64,000 nucleotides of DNA from Anaeromassilibacillus senegalensis. Lineage in GTDB: Bacteria > Bacillota > Clostridia > Oscillospirales > Acutalibacteraceae. The notes below the pieces were generated by a model. The model ran no database searches and was not told the origin of the DNA. It worked only from the letters and a program-made list of their open reading frames with translations. Of this stretch, positions 42,601-50,712 are shown piece after piece (the stretch's first letter is position 1; each line of letters starts with the position of its first letter). The stretch lies in assembly GCF_001261775.1 (NCBI RefSeq), contig NZ_LN868538.1, positions 947,652 through 1,011,651 on the forward strand, in the 5' to 3' direction. The position numbers and the translations under genes were made by a program.

Positions 42601-43259
42601 TCACCGGCACGAATACACCGGCGGAAATCAACGCGGCGCTCGACCGCCTGACCAACGCGATGATGGCCCTGCGCATCATCCCGGATAAATCCTATCTGGA
42701 AGAGAACGTCAAAGCCGCACAGGCCGTCGATTCCGGCAAGTACACCGCGGAATCCGTCCAGCGGCTGAACCGGGCACTCTCCAACGCACTCTCCGTGTTG
42801 AACAGCGACACCGCCGACCAGAAAGAGGTCGATGCGGCAAACGACGAGCTGACTACCGCCTACCAGGCGCTGGAGCGGAAAGACGCGCCGAAGCCGAACA
42901 ACAGCGGCAAGGGCAGCTCCAGCAAGATGCAGGATAACAGCTACGGCAATACGGGCGTGATCAGTGCGGCAGGTTCCGTACAGAACGCGGCGGCGTATGT
43001 CCGTTCCGATACCACAATGAACTTCACTCTCAAGAGAGGGCAGGCGTATTGCTTCAAGATGACGGTTGCCAACGGCAATACCGCCCCGAACTTCACCGTG
43101 GGCGACGGCTCCGTCCTCAAGACGCAGTATGTGGCCAAAGTCGGCAACGACTACTATTACAGAGTCTGGGCGACCGGCACACCGGGCCAGAGCACCGGCG
43201 TGTATACCACGATGGCGGGTGAAGCACCGCAACAGCACTGTGTGGTAACGGTTGGCTGA
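36615..43259 (+). CDS. giant secreted glycan-active enzyme of unassigned family (paralogue 1)
   Basis: A 2214-aa exported protein; ATG after AGGAGGAGAAAG. Signal peptide residues 1-28. Three repeats of about 180-190 aa follow (about 81-260, 264-453, 460-650), each starting near LDW..FN and ending WGNMSIQA-like. Next is a large beta-sandwich domain (about 660-870), an Ig-like unit, then a helical region (about 985-1400) with paired helices typical of alpha/alpha-barrel glycosidases or lyases (LYSAYIAKKYFPDDELD, NHSAMLGIFVDKYQ, SPHGWSAWSIYALFNLYELTG). Then a cadherin-like beta sandwich (1470-1570), F5/8C (1572-1720), unnamed beta domain (1722-1820), four FIVAR-like repeats and the terminal domain (2131-2214). 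The substrate and CAZy family are not recognisable to me. Confidence 0.88.
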   Translation: MIEMRKRAIALMLATLMAASGTGIASAAVELSSTGITQGVSMQSTTKIYLDGKGIILKEPSAVVSSTGITQGVSMQAAAAAVKGTLRTAPAEADLEAEGPLGWFHFNSKTLEDCAQMGEGSAISNLKLSGTLAQIATDAATNFLYTDAAEKNSKGQVINGKGGRVSFDLPGSTDPRYVRLYTGSWASQITLTVAVNGDEQYSRVYGKTETSSGANSYLSTIEYQTDSEDDVVTVTAEVTAVMDEVYGNMSIQAIAVTDEAPVKEDALASGEVLDAPATANLTKQGNVDWVMLDSTDFDAFNRKDTEDPAIGGLTLIGKQDYVTKNTQTNFLYLDGLSPVQSLGDDNHKGLVFTGENNGLEFTVPASLTPQYLNIYTGAWAADVTAEVSVNGEVQYTETYGSSDTTSGTPAKYNLLSIQYQAADANDEVKVKLWVSKAYSSQWGNMNISAIALSDRQIEDDGSIVSGKASSAPIAADLSSEGNLDWAYFNNATFGNYNRKNLADSLITNVTNVGTQQSQPIIKDAKTSYSYTDGVSPESEAGVHNGFVFVKEGSGVTFNVPGGPDMKYLNVYTGEWASDITLELVVNGEVQYSETYGSSVTTGGTPAVCHVARLQYSTPSADDTVEVRALISNAYDSDWGNMSIQAVTLSDTAPASLDEKITTPEWEVNHTGGQIQSLKTMIGGELYTIPMRTDDRGGFVWNYNGRQIAMTAGETDEDGTITYTGRSRTASEDLSFTIRYSVDEQKQLVVTASVTNNKDTEQQVDKLSLNLGFNTYLESYPQYNDQLFPTLLRCEKTHMWGYLSTPSGRLMTVSTDAPVASYTLDYEWGAHRIRTASLDMLQSGELPERHPENADHIGANETKTWNVYLKPVEDLNAIEDVKPTISNNTLLPMIDADRYTMAEGESSQITIYSQSPLKNGKVTLVAPDGTETALDTVDNGKGVYHCTFDAADKAEGVYKLWAENEAGYKSEGMFSIRKSWSWYTQQARKAAVEAPQKGGSHSEEFYGLYSAYIAKKYFPDDELDMAIDEKFEEIYPLMYDVTTDLPTSWENRIQNHSAMLGIFVDKYQSSGNWSDLESAVNLADFLLTKQKDNGGYYNGGTDYTSVIYPAKSIMELIHVEKDLKDDASLTEDERAKWAERYDRHFASVTRAMDNLVRLDGHFETEGQQTFEDGANSCSATQLSEFALMFPAGSAEREKYTNAALKIINFHTSHQQSIIPDSRINGGTLRFWEAQYDVEMGLTSGSPNMMNSPHGWSAWSIYALFNLYELTGDQQYLERGMNAMGSCAQLMSFDGTLRWAFIADPYRETKLWVKDEEASQGDVIKGKHVDAVIGEEYVDMISYWWRAPKNTWVPGYTGMGGSVTQGAACDNDVHEIFKALGEVALTKAYVSQKEDGSFEAYNCSVEQKDGGLVITPNEDVVSNVSVQVNNDTNVTVKFYDGDKSAVVAAGLPAWVSTKENAADLENADKDSSLRGLTVSKGELSPAFQADVTAYTVDIGAEAGSVDITPAANSEHAVVYVNGTRVLPGESYTVTVDGAMQEKTIPIVVKSQYQAAETTYTVTVSTMGGYENVARKASSVTATRIQGPATNPMSLIDGHHGLDGSSSTHITVAPDGTPDNWITLNWDAPQSFEKVLVWTFYGAKQGPTKWDYQISKDNGDTWETVAADVTATWEKEDKTQESYTVSFDEPLTGVTNLRMVLKEGLHAWGNTCITEIEAFGKKDVKPTEHSISVSYSGRQAKLTVDGEAQKLADLIGSYQATLQPNATSVLSFAPAVEGREFAGVTVNGAAQETFTPNAFSMTFANLTQDANVKIDFTVVNKMILRTVIDTADQLIDSDEFQLATPTVQTNLRNKLAAAQAVEGNKTATQAAIDTAWGNLIDAIHLLSFELGNTDSLKELVESAGMLTEGDYTAESWAAMQAKLQAANVVLADKEPLKAEVDKAYKELRVAVESLVRQNDLSSLQTVIDQADAIVPLLKDQYLAVGQEEFLAALEAARKITGTNTPAEINAALDRLTNAMMALRIIPDKSYLEENVKAAQAVDSGKYTAESVQRLNRALSNALSVLNSDTADQKEVDAANDELTTAYQALERKDAPKPNNSGKGSSSKMQDNSYGNTGVISAAGSVQNAAAYVRSDTTMNFTLKRGQAYCFKMTVANGNTAPNFTVGDGSVLKTQYVAKVGNDYYYRVWATGTPGQSTGVYTTMAGEAPQQHCVVTVG
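36707..36842 (+). repeat. 37-bp direct repeat flanking a 62-bp AT-rich insert in the coding sequence
   Basis: Copies at 36707-36743 and 36806-36842 are identical (both encode SSTGITQGVSMQ). The spacer is AT-rich, unlike its surroundings, and keeps the frame. The paralogue at 43886 lacks the insert. It lies in the linker just after the signal peptide. Confidence 0.8.
41781..42369 (+). repeat. 589-bp tract identical to 48929-49517
   Basis: Covers the end of the F5/8C linker, the unnamed beta domain and the first FIVAR repeat. I read the two tracts as base-for-base identical, while the flanks differ, as expected for recent gene conversion between the paralogues. Confidence 0.85.
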
Positions 43260-43504
43260 TTGCTGCCACTGAAAACCACCGTAGGTGCGAATGACGTTGT
43301 ACGTCCGCAGCAACACTATGTGGTTACAATTGGCTAAGAGATTCGTTTGAGCCGATTGAGAGAATCGCCTCTTTTAAAACAGAGCATGGAAATACCCTGC
43401 TTTGAAAGAGGCTTTCACTGAAAAGCACCGTAGGTGTGATGGACGCTGCGCGTCCGCGTGCTGACCGCAGGTCCACGGGAATCGTTTGCTGACTGCTCCC
43501 ACTG
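43260..43504 (+). repeat. stacked tail relics after paralogue 1
   Basis: The same arrangement as after the GH27 gene. After TGA the frame continues for 25 codons (43260-43337), starting LLPLKTT and ending RPQQHYVVTIG before TAA. A second unit starts at 43418 (149 bases on) and a fragment at 43502. Bases 43218-43310 are identical to 35597-35689, spanning the last codons and the untranslated part. Confidence 0.75.
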
Positions 43505-43527
43505 AAAACCGCATAAAAAGATCAAAA

Positions 43528-43576
43528 AAATTCCCCTTCAGCCGTGGATTCGTCCTCTGGCTGAAGGGGATTTTTC
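43528..43576 (+). terminator. terminator after paralogue 1
   Basis: TCCCCTTCAGCC (43532-43543) pairs with GGCTGAAGGGGA (43559-43570), followed by TTTTT. Confidence 0.9.
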
Positions 43577-43647
43577 ATAAATCCCGCTCTCCTTTTTGGC
43601 AATATAGCTTGAATTTCCGTTATCTGTACAAAATTATTATAAATTAG

Positions 43648-43751
43648 TTGACAATCTAAAAAGCAAATGTTTTAATAAAATTACGATTTAACTGAAAAAA
43701 CTATTAAACTCGTGTCATTTTAAATTCGCCTGATATAGTAAATTTAAAATG
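43648..43751 (+). promoter_or_regulatory. promoter and conserved leader box of the second large paralogue
   Basis: Consensus TTGACA (43648-43653), a 17-base spacer, TTTAAT (43671-43676). It carries the same downstream box as paralogue 1 (ACTATTAAACTCGTGTCAT, up to 43718). The box runs into an 11-bp perfect inverted repeat CATTTTAAATT/AATTTAAAATG (43716-43726, 43741-43751). Confidence 0.8.
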
Positions 43752-43885
43752 CACTGGCTGCGCACTCAGACAAGCGTTTGGGAAGCGCGGACTTCTCTTA
43801 CCGGGAAGGGGGAAAGGAATCTGCCACTCGCTCTGGGAGCGAAACGATGGATGAGGAATTTTGAAAAGCATTTAGGAGGAGAAAG

Positions 43886-46800
43886 ATGATTGAAATGAGA
43901 AAAAGAGCGATCGCCCTGATGCTGGCCACCCTGATGGCGGCTTCCGGCACGGGCATCGCAAATGCTGCCGCGGAGACTGTCTCCGCAGACGCCGCACAGA
44001 GCATTTCCGTACAGGCGGTGGCCGCCGGCGTCACAGGCACGCTGCGCACCGCGCCCACAAAAGCCAATTTGGAGGAGCTGGGGCCGCTCGGCTGGATTCA
44101 CTTCAACAATAAGGTTCTGGACGACTGCGCGAAGATGGACGGCAACAACCAAATCACCGATTACGCGTTTTCCGGCACCATGGCGCAGATCGCCGAAGAC
44201 ACCCGGACCAATTTTGTGTATCCCGGGGCGGACGCTAAAAACACCAAAGGACAGGTGGTCAACGGGAAGGGCGGCAGCTTTACATTCCACGTCCCGGGCA
44301 GCACCGAGCCCCGCTACCTGCGGACGTACATCGGCTCCTGGGCTTCGGAAGTGACTTTGACCCTTTCCGTTAACGGCGAGGCTGCCTACAGCAAATCATT
44401 TGGTAAATCGGCAACCAGTTCGGGCGCGGATTGTTTCCTTTCCGCAATCCAATATCAGACCGATTCCGAAAGCGACGACGTGACGGTAACCGTTGAGATC
44501 ACCGATACCTTCAGCAATGGCGGCAATATGAGCATCCAGGCCATCGCGCTTTCCGACCAGCTTCCGGGGGATTCCAACCTTGCCAGCGGTGAAGTGCTGG
44601 ACGTACCGGCGGTTGCCAATTTGACCAAGCTGGGAAACCTGGACTGGGTAAACCTGGACAACACCAATTTTGAGCGGTTCAACCATAAAAACACGGAAAC
44701 TCCGGCAATCTCCAACCTGAAGCATCTGGGCAGCGGCAACAGTATCGACACAAAAGCAGTGTCCAGCTTTATCTTTGTGGACGGCACCTCCCCGGAGCAG
44801 GTTTTGGAGGGAAATCACAAAGCGCTGGTCTTCACCGGGCAGGACAACGGTATGGAATTCACCGTGCCTGCCAGTGAGGAAATTCGCTATCTGACCATCT
44901 TCACCGGCGCGTGGGCGGCGGACATCACCGCGGAATTGTCCATAAACGGCGAAGTGCAGTACACGGAGACCTACGGCAGCAGCGTAACGACACCCGGTAC
45001 GCCCGCCAAATACAATATGCTTCGCATCGCGTATCAAACCCCGGAGGCCGACGACGAAGTGACCGTCAAGCTCTGGCCCTCCCACACCTACGATTCCAAT
45101 TGGGGGAATATGAATATCTCCGCCATCGCGCTCAGCGACTGCCTGGTCGAGGACGACGGCAGCATCGTCGGCGGCAAGGTATCCAGCGCGCCGCTGTACG
45201 CAAACCTGACCAAAGAGGGAAATCTGGACTGGGCGTATTTCAACAGCAAGACGTTCGGTGAATACAACCGGAAAGCTGTCGATTCCACCCTGATTACCGA
45301 TGTGGAGCCGCATGGAACGCCGCGCGCGGACCCGGTCATGAACAACGGCAAAACCGGCTACCGCTTTACCGACGGAACCAATCCAGCCAGCGGCAGCGAC
45401 CTGCACGAGGGATATGTATTCGTCGGCGACGGCGGCGGCGTTTCCTTTAACGTCCCCGGCGGCCCGGATATGAAATACCTGAGCCTCTATACCGGCGAGT
45501 GGGCGGCGGATGTCACGCTGGAACTGCTGGTCAACGGAGAAGTGCAGTACAGCGAAACGTACGGTAGCGACGTCACCACCGCGGGCACGCCCGCCGTCTG
45601 CAACGTTGCCCGTTTGCAGTACAGCACCCCCAGCGCGGACGACACCGTGGAGGTGCGCGTGCTGACCTCCGAAGTTTATGACACAAAATGGGGCAACATG
45701 TCCATTCAGGCGGTTACCCTCTCCGATACCGCGCCGGTCTCCGCCAACGAAAAGATCACAACGGAGGATTGGGAAGTCGACCATACCGGCGGACAGCTTC
45801 AATCTTTGAAAGCCAAAATCGCCGGGGAAATGTACACCATTCCGGTCCGCACCGATGAGCGCGGCGGATTCCTGTGGAAATACAATGGAACAGACATCCC
45901 TCTGGTTTCCGGCGACGCCGACCCGGACGGCAATGTCTCCGCGTACAGCGCCCGCTACCAGAAAAACGGCGAGGATCTGACCTTTACCATGCGCTATTCC
46001 GTCAGTGAAGAAAAGCAGCTGGTCATCACCGCCTCCGTCACCAATAACAAGGATACCGAACAGCCGGTGGACAAGCTCTCCCTGAACCTGGGCTTCAACA
46101 CCTATCTGGAACGCTATCCGCAGTACAACGACCAGCTCTTCCCCACCCTGCTGCGCTGTGAGAAAACCCATCTGTGGGGCTATTTCTCCACCCCGTCCGG
46201 ACGGCTGATGACGGTTGCGACCGACGCGCCGGTTGCCTCCTACTCTCTGGATTACCAGAGCGGCGCACACCGCATCTATACGGCTTCCCTCGACGTGCTC
46301 CAAGCCGGCGAGCTGCCGGAACGCCATCCGGAGGACCTGGATCACCTCGGCGCCAAGGAAACCAAGACCTGGAACGTCTATCTGAAACCCGTGGAAGACC
46401 TGAACGCGATCGAAAAAATCAAGCCCACCATCGCGGAAAGCACCGGGCTGCCCACCATCGACGCCGACCGGTACACCATGGCGGAGGGCGAACAATCCCG
46501 CGTCACGATTCTATCCGAAACACCGCTGAAGGACGGCAAGGCCACGCTGGTGGCGCCCGACGGCACACAGAGCACAATTGACGCAGCCGACAACGGCGAC
46601 GGAAGCTTCTCCTGTGTGTTTGACGCGGCGGACAAGGACGAGGGCGTTTACAAGCTCTGGGCGGAAAACGAAGCGGGCTACAAGTCGGAAGGCACGTTCT
46701 CCATCCGCAAATCCTGGTCCTGGTACACCCAGCAGGCCCGCAAGGCCGCGGTGGAAGCGCCGCAGAAGGCGGCTTCCCATACGGAGTCCTGGTACGGCCT

Positions 46801-49800
46801 GTACTCCGCTTATATTGCAAAGAAATATTTCCCGGACGCCGAGCTGGACGACGCCATCGACGAGAAATTTGAGGAAATCTATCCCCTGATGTACGACGTC
46901 ACCACCGACCTGCCGACCGCGGAGCAGTCCCGCATCCAGAACCATTCCGGTATGCTGGGCGTGTTTGTGGATAAATTCCAAAGCTCCGGCAACTGGAGCG
47001 ATCTGGAGAGCGCGGTCAATCTGGCGGAATATGTTATCTCCAGCCAGAGGGAAAGCGGCGGCTATTATAACGGCGGCACGGATTACACCTCCGTCATTTA
47101 CCCCGCCAAGTCCATCATGGAACTGATGCATGTGGAACAAGCATTGCAAGACGACCCCAGCCTGACGGCAGAGGACCGCGCCAAATGGGCGGAACGCTAT
47201 GAGCGCCATTTTGCCTCCGTGACGCGTGCGATGGACAATCTGGTCCGCCGCGACGGCCATTTTGAGACGGAAGGCCAGCAGACCTTTGAGGACGGCGCGA
47301 ACTCCTGCTCCGCCACACAGCTCACCGAATTTGCACTGATGTTCCCGGAGGGCTCCCCGGAACGGGAGAAATACACCAACGCCGCCTTGAAGATCATGGG
47401 CTTCCACACCTCGCACCAGCAGTCCATCATTCCGGATTCTCGCATCAACGGCGGCACCCTGCGCTTCTGGGAGGCACAGTACGACGTCAACATCTGGCCG
47501 ACGGAGGATTCACCGAATATGATGAACTCCCCGCATGGCTGGTCCGGCTGGAATATCTACGCGCTGTTCAACCTGTACGAATTGACCGGCGACCAGCAGT
47601 ATCTGGAGCGCGGCATGAACGCCATGGGCTCCTGCGCACAGCTGATGAGCTTTGACGGAACCCTGCGCTGGGCCTTTGTCCCCGACCCGTACCGCAAGAC
47701 CAGGCAGTGGGTCAAGGATGAGGAAGCCTCTCAGGGCGACGTGATCAAGGGCAAATACATCGATACGGTCATCGGTGAGGAATACGTCGATATGATCTCC
47801 TATTGGTGGAGAGCGCCGAAGAACACCTGGGTTCCGGGCTACGGCACCGGCACACAGGGCGCGGCATGCGACAACGACGTACACGAAATCTTTAAAGCGC
47901 TGGGTGAAGTCGCCCTGACCAAGGCCTATGTCGCACAGAATGCGGACGGCAGCTTTGAAGCCTATAACTGCTCCGTCGAGCAGAAGGACGGCGGCTTGGT
48001 GATTACACCGAACGAAGATGTGGTATCCAACGTCAGCGTACAGGTCAACCATGACACCCATGTGACTGTCAAGTTCTACGACGGCGATAAATCCGCTCTT
48101 GTTGCGGCAGGCCTGCCGGCTTGGGTTTCCACCAAGGAAAACGCCGCCGACTTACAGGAGGGCGACAAGGATTCCAGCTTGAACGGCATTTCTGTCAACA
48201 AAGGAACTTTCGACAAAGAATTCCAAAAAGACGTCCTGGACTATACGCTCGATGTAGGCTCCGAGGGCGGTGCGATCGCAATCACGCCGGACGCCAGCAG
48301 CGAAACCGCCACCGTCTATGTCAACGGCACCAAGGTTCTGCCGGGCGAAAGCTATACTTTAAATATGAATGCTTTTGATACCAAGGTGATCCCGGTCGTC
48401 GTCAAGTCCCAGTATCAGACAACCAAAACCACTTATACACTGACCGTCACCAGCATGGGCGATTATGAAAACGTGGCGCTGAAGGCCAGCGATGTCACCG
48501 CAACCCGCATCCAGGGCCCGGCGACCAACCCGATGAGCCTGATCGACGGCCATCACGGCAAGGACGGTTCCTCCGATACTCACATTACTGTGGCTCCCGG
48601 CGGCGAAAACAACCTGATTACCCTCCATTGGGACGAGCCGCAGAGCTTCCAGCACATCGCAGTCTGGACCTTCTACGGTGCAAAGCAGGGCCCGACCAAG
48701 TGGGACTACCAGATTTCCAAAGACAACGGCGACACCTGGGAAACCGTTGCGGCGGACGTCACCGCGGAATGGAAATACGAGACGAAAGAACATGAGAATA
48801 AAGTTGTTTCTCTGGCTCAGCCGGTCACCGATGTAACGAATCTGCGCATGGTGCTGAAAGCCGGTCTTGCGGGATGGGGCAACACCTGCATCACAGAGAT
48901 CGAGGCCTTTGGCAAGGAAGAGACGCAACCCACCGAACACAGCATCTCCGTCAGCTACAGCGGCCGTCAGGCCAAGCTGACCGTGGACGGCGAGGCCCAG
49001 AAGCTTGCGGACCTCATCGGTTCCTATCAGGCGACGCTCCAGCCCAACGCAACCAGCGTCCTGTCCTTCGCCCCGGCGGTGGAAGGCAGAGAATTTGCGG
49101 GCGTAACCGTCAACGGCGCCGCACAGGAAACCTTCACGCCGAACGCCTTCTCTATGACCTTTGCCAATCTGACCCAGGATGCAAACGTCAAGATCGACTT
49201 CACCGTTGTCAACAAGATGATCCTGCGCACGGTGATCGATACCGCGGACCAGCTGATCGACAGCGACGAATTCCAGCTCGCCACGCCGACCGTGCAGACC
49301 AATCTGCGGAACAAGCTGGCGGCGGCGCAGGCCGTCGAGGGCAACAAGACCGCAACGCAGGCGGCAATTGACACGGCATGGGGCAATCTGATCGACGCCA
49401 TCCACCTGCTGAGCTTCGAGCTGGGCAACACCGACAGCCTGAAAGAGCTGGTGGAATCCGCCGGTATGCTCACCGAAGGCGACTACACCGCGGAAAGCTG
49501 GGCGGCCATGCAGGCCAGGCTACAGGCGGCGAACGTGGTCCTCTCCGACAAAGAGCCGCTCAAGGCAGACGTGGACAAAGCATACAAAGAGCTGCGCGCG
49601 GCCGTGGAAAGCCTGGTCCGCCAGAATGACCTGAGCTCCTTGCAGACGGTCATCGACCAGGCGGACGCCATTGTTCCCCTGCTGAAGGACCAGTATCTGG
49701 CGGTAGGCCAGGAAGAATTCCTCGCCGCTCTGGAAGCCGCCAGGAAGATCACCAGTGCGAATACACCGGCGGAAATCAACGCGGCGCTCGACCGTCTGAC

Positions 49801-50407
49801 CAACGCGATGATGGCCCTGCGCATCATCCCGGATAAATCCTATCTGGAAGAAAACGTCAAAGCCGCACAGGCCGTCGATTCCGGCAAGTACACCGCAGAA
49901 TCCGTCCAGCGGCTGAACCGGGCACTCTCCAACGCACTCTCCGTTCTGAACAGCGACACCGCCGACCAGAAAGAGGTCGACGCGGCAAACGACGAGCTGA
50001 CCACCGCCTATCAGGCGCTGGAGCGGAAAGACACGCCGAAGCCGAACAACAGCGGCAAGGGCAGCTCCAGCAAGATGCAGGATAACAGCTACGGCAATAC
50101 GGGCGTGATCAGCGCGGCAGGTTCCGTACAAAATGCGGCGGCGTATGTCCGTTCCGATACCACGATGAACTTCACTCTCAAGAGAGGGCAGGCGTATTGC
50201 TTCAAGATGACGGTTGTCAACGGCAATACCGTCCCGAACTTCACCGTGGGCGACGGCTCCGTCCTCAAGACGCAGTATGTGGCCAAAGTCGGCAACGATT
50301 ACTATTACAGAGTCTGGGCAACCGGCGCACCGGGCCAGAGCACCGGCGTATACACGGCCCTGAGCGGACAAAGTCCGGTGAAGCACTGCACGGTAACTAT
50401 CCGCTGA
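43886..50407 (+). CDS. giant secreted glycan-active enzyme of unassigned family (paralogue 2)
   Basis: A 2173-aa paralogue of the preceding gene with the same domain order: signal peptide (nearly the same DNA), three N-terminal beta repeats, beta-sandwich, Ig-like unit, helical alpha/alpha region, cadherin-like unit, F5/8C, unnamed beta domain, four FIVAR-like repeats, Ser/Gly linker, terminal domain (about 2090-2173). Start ATG follows AGGAGGAGAAAG exactly as in paralogue 1. The N-terminal repeats are the most diverged part and the catalytic and FIVAR parts the least. Invariant polar stretches in the helical region are candidates for the active site: FETEGQQTFEDGANSCSATQL, SIIPDSRINGGTLRFWEAQYD and EEYVDMISYWWRAPK. 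It ends SPVKHCTVTIR, unlike paralogue 1. Divergence of binding repeats suggests related but different glycan targets. Confidence 0.88.
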   Translation: MIEMRKRAIALMLATLMAASGTGIANAAAETVSADAAQSISVQAVAAGVTGTLRTAPTKANLEELGPLGWIHFNNKVLDDCAKMDGNNQITDYAFSGTMAQIAEDTRTNFVYPGADAKNTKGQVVNGKGGSFTFHVPGSTEPRYLRTYIGSWASEVTLTLSVNGEAAYSKSFGKSATSSGADCFLSAIQYQTDSESDDVTVTVEITDTFSNGGNMSIQAIALSDQLPGDSNLASGEVLDVPAVANLTKLGNLDWVNLDNTNFERFNHKNTETPAISNLKHLGSGNSIDTKAVSSFIFVDGTSPEQVLEGNHKALVFTGQDNGMEFTVPASEEIRYLTIFTGAWAADITAELSINGEVQYTETYGSSVTTPGTPAKYNMLRIAYQTPEADDEVTVKLWPSHTYDSNWGNMNISAIALSDCLVEDDGSIVGGKVSSAPLYANLTKEGNLDWAYFNSKTFGEYNRKAVDSTLITDVEPHGTPRADPVMNNGKTGYRFTDGTNPASGSDLHEGYVFVGDGGGVSFNVPGGPDMKYLSLYTGEWAADVTLELLVNGEVQYSETYGSDVTTAGTPAVCNVARLQYSTPSADDTVEVRVLTSEVYDTKWGNMSIQAVTLSDTAPVSANEKITTEDWEVDHTGGQLQSLKAKIAGEMYTIPVRTDERGGFLWKYNGTDIPLVSGDADPDGNVSAYSARYQKNGEDLTFTMRYSVSEEKQLVITASVTNNKDTEQPVDKLSLNLGFNTYLERYPQYNDQLFPTLLRCEKTHLWGYFSTPSGRLMTVATDAPVASYSLDYQSGAHRIYTASLDVLQAGELPERHPEDLDHLGAKETKTWNVYLKPVEDLNAIEKIKPTIAESTGLPTIDADRYTMAEGEQSRVTILSETPLKDGKATLVAPDGTQSTIDAADNGDGSFSCVFDAADKDEGVYKLWAENEAGYKSEGTFSIRKSWSWYTQQARKAAVEAPQKAASHTESWYGLYSAYIAKKYFPDAELDDAIDEKFEEIYPLMYDVTTDLPTAEQSRIQNHSGMLGVFVDKFQSSGNWSDLESAVNLAEYVISSQRESGGYYNGGTDYTSVIYPAKSIMELMHVEQALQDDPSLTAEDRAKWAERYERHFASVTRAMDNLVRRDGHFETEGQQTFEDGANSCSATQLTEFALMFPEGSPEREKYTNAALKIMGFHTSHQQSIIPDSRINGGTLRFWEAQYDVNIWPTEDSPNMMNSPHGWSGWNIYALFNLYELTGDQQYLERGMNAMGSCAQLMSFDGTLRWAFVPDPYRKTRQWVKDEEASQGDVIKGKYIDTVIGEEYVDMISYWWRAPKNTWVPGYGTGTQGAACDNDVHEIFKALGEVALTKAYVAQNADGSFEAYNCSVEQKDGGLVITPNEDVVSNVSVQVNHDTHVTVKFYDGDKSALVAAGLPAWVSTKENAADLQEGDKDSSLNGISVNKGTFDKEFQKDVLDYTLDVGSEGGAIAITPDASSETATVYVNGTKVLPGESYTLNMNAFDTKVIPVVVKSQYQTTKTTYTLTVTSMGDYENVALKASDVTATRIQGPATNPMSLIDGHHGKDGSSDTHITVAPGGENNLITLHWDEPQSFQHIAVWTFYGAKQGPTKWDYQISKDNGDTWETVAADVTAEWKYETKEHENKVVSLAQPVTDVTNLRMVLKAGLAGWGNTCITEIEAFGKEETQPTEHSISVSYSGRQAKLTVDGEAQKLADLIGSYQATLQPNATSVLSFAPAVEGREFAGVTVNGAAQETFTPNAFSMTFANLTQDANVKIDFTVVNKMILRTVIDTADQLIDSDEFQLATPTVQTNLRNKLAAAQAVEGNKTATQAAIDTAWGNLIDAIHLLSFELGNTDSLKELVESAGMLTEGDYTAESWAAMQARLQAANVVLSDKEPLKADVDKAYKELRAAVESLVRQNDLSSLQTVIDQADAIVPLLKDQYLAVGQEEFLAALEAARKITSANTPAEINAALDRLTNAMMALRIIPDKSYLEENVKAAQAVDSGKYTAESVQRLNRALSNALSVLNSDTADQKEVDAANDELTTAYQALERKDTPKPNNSGKGSSSKMQDNSYGNTGVISAAGSVQNAAAYVRSDTTMNFTLKRGQAYCFKMTVVNGNTVPNFTVGDGSVLKTQYVAKVGNDYYYRVWATGAPGQSTGVYTALSGQSPVKHCTVTIR
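48929..49517 (+). repeat. 589-bp tract identical to 41781-42369
   Basis: Second copy of the converted tract, offset by 7148 bases. Differences reappear immediately after it (AGGCTACAGGCGGC against AACTGCAAGCTGC). Confidence 0.85.
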
Positions 50408-50461
50408 TTGCTTCTACTGAAGCGCACGCTAAACGGTGTTGGACGCTGTGTATCCGTGTAA
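50408..50461 (+). repeat. in-frame tail relic after paralogue 2
   Basis: After TGA the frame continues for 17 codons to TAA, starting LLLLKRT and ending RCVSV. It resembles the LLPLKTT...CVVTIG relics at the other two genes but is shorter. Only one unit is seen. Confidence 0.6.
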
Positions 50462-50533
50462 AAGACCGCACGCCCATACGCTTTGGGTTTGTTTCCTGAA
50501 CATTCCACCTTGACGCTAACTGAAAAAGGATAC

Positions 50534-50566
50534 GGGCCGCCGTGCGAATTTGCTGCACGGCGGCCC
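50534..50566. terminator. bidirectional terminator hairpin
   Basis: GGGCCGCCGTGC (50534-50545) pairs with GCACGGCGGCCC (50555-50566). The rightward tail is weak (GCTGTTTC); leftward it is CCTTTTTC. It ends the paralogue 2 transcript. Confidence 0.75.
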
Positions 50567-50712
50567 GCTGTTTCATCTATCTTCAAATAGGATTCATTAA
50601 AGCATTTATCCATTAAACATTAGCTCCCGTAATTTCTCATCTATTTAAACCGCTTCTGATTTTTATTGTCAATAATTTATAGAGATAATAGATAATATAC
50701 ACCATACAGTTT

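Noticed and set aside
38505..43316. 1603-codon open frame opposite paralogue 1, with similar long antisense frames at 32432-35866, 44396-46495, 7236-9494 and 56459-60124
   Set aside because: All are strand shadows caused by codon bias. They are rich in Arg/Val/Gly without domains, and the sense strand has signal peptide, ribosome binding site and recognisable domains.
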